A stretch of 64,000 bases of DNA. Origin: Nitrospira sp. (lineage in GTDB: Bacteria; Nitrospirota; Nitrospiria; Nitrospirales; Nitrospiraceae). A program made the translations under genes and the position numbers. Position 1 is the stretch's first letter. Each line of letters starts with the position of its first letter. The stretch spans positions 105,188 through 169,187 of the forward strand of contig VGXF01000003.1 in NCBI GenBank assembly GCA_016873435.1, read 5' to 3'. The notes beneath the pieces were generated by a model, which worked only from the letters and a program-made list of their open reading frames with translations, did not search any database and was not told where the DNA came from. This document shows, piece after piece, positions 63,874 to 64,000 of the stretch.

Positions 63874-64000
63874 TTAGGGGCGGAAGGGGGCGGCGGCCGC
63901 GAACTGCGCTTGGAGCTCCGCGTAGGTGCGGGTGACGGGGAAGTGCGGAAACTCCCGGCTGATGTGGTCGGGCGGGCAGAAGAAAACTCCCGCGTCGGCC
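63874..64000 (-). CDS. thrH: ThrH-like phosphoserine phosphatase / homoserine phosphotransferase, 3' end only
   Basis: On the minus strand the frame is open from the window edge (64000) to a TAA at 63874-63876. The translation reads ADAGVFFCPPDHISREFP then HFPVTRTYAELQAQF and a short Ala/Pro tail. This closely follows the ThrH C-terminus (ADAGILF...PP...REFPQFPV...YEEL). ThrH can dephosphorylate phosphoserine and pass the phosphate to homoserine. Only about 42 residues are visible, so the call rests on this end alone. It is convergent with the barrel gene, with the terminator at 63773 between them. Confidence 0.75.
   Translation of the reverse strand, partial: ADAGVFFCPPDHISREFPHFPVTRTYAELQAQFAAAAPFRP

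Overview
The window is a gene-dense chromosomal segment of high G+C. Every gene reads as an ordinary chromosomal gene; there is no insertion sequence, prophage, CRISPR array or rRNA operon. The gene content points to a Gram-negative autotroph-type bacterium, most likely of the phylum Nitrospirota (Nitrospira-like). Supporting features are a large alginate-export-type outer-membrane barrel, a secreted cupredoxin, a small 2x[4Fe-4S] ferredoxin with its own promoter, ApgM-type and ThrH-type proteins in place of a classical homoserine kinase, citramalate synthase, and small GC-rich palindromic repeats between genes. This assignment is an inference from gene content and family resemblance; no database comparison was possible.

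Layout. 1-2611: 3' part of polA. 2661-10719: an accessory-looking locus. It holds a lipase-like alpha/beta-hydrolase without a recognisable Ser nucleophile, a divergent secreted alkaline-phosphatase-superfamily protein whose nucleophile and metal motifs are degenerate, a small secreted protein, and then five consecutive HEAT-repeat genes. 10782-17866: ugd, a CBS-pair protein, a membrane spermidine-synthase-like protein, a cupredoxin, a ferredoxin, and a DUF192 / Rieske / chagasin-like / D-amino-acid-transaminase-like series. 18137-28415: a classical translation/RNA block, rimP-nusA-infB-DUF503-rbfA-truB-rpsO-pnp, then an M16 peptidase. 28609-29881: two secreted proteins of unknown function behind a good promoter. 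29940-36941 (minus): mutS, lapA-like, HIT, tsaE, nnrD/nnrE, acpS, pdxJ. 37224-45343: amino-acid biosynthesis, alaC-hom-thrC-apgM-like-lysC-cimA. 45477-49524: ihfA, a MerR-type regulator, tRNA-Pro(GGG), surE, cysS, rlmB. 49790-56136: phoH-ybeY-ftsY, then an M1-type peptidase, a TolB-like propeller and a PAP2 phosphatase, almost all overlapping or abutting. 56163-59577 (minus): an ArnT-like GT39, a LAB_N membrane protein and a GT2 polyprenyl-phosphate glycosyltransferase in translationally coupled order, and a secreted protein. 59685-63745: a MidA-like methyltransferase, two TatA/B-type proteins and the outer-membrane barrel. 63874-64000: the 3' end of a thrH-like gene on the minus strand.

Working together. 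The central blocks are housekeeping (translation initiation and ribosome maturation, RNA decay, tRNA and metabolite repair). The aspartate-family block lacks thrB. An ApgM-family protein inserted between thrC and lysC, and the ThrH-like fragment at the right edge, are both candidates for phosphorylating homoserine. The GT2/LAB_N/GT39 group resembles an Arn-type lipid-linked sugar transfer module. The least understood parts are the pseudoenzyme-plus-HEAT locus, the secreted pair at 28.6-29.9 kb, and a family of GC-rich intergenic repeats at 19.9, 27.0 and 42.3 kb. No stretch longer than about 270 bases lacks a gene.
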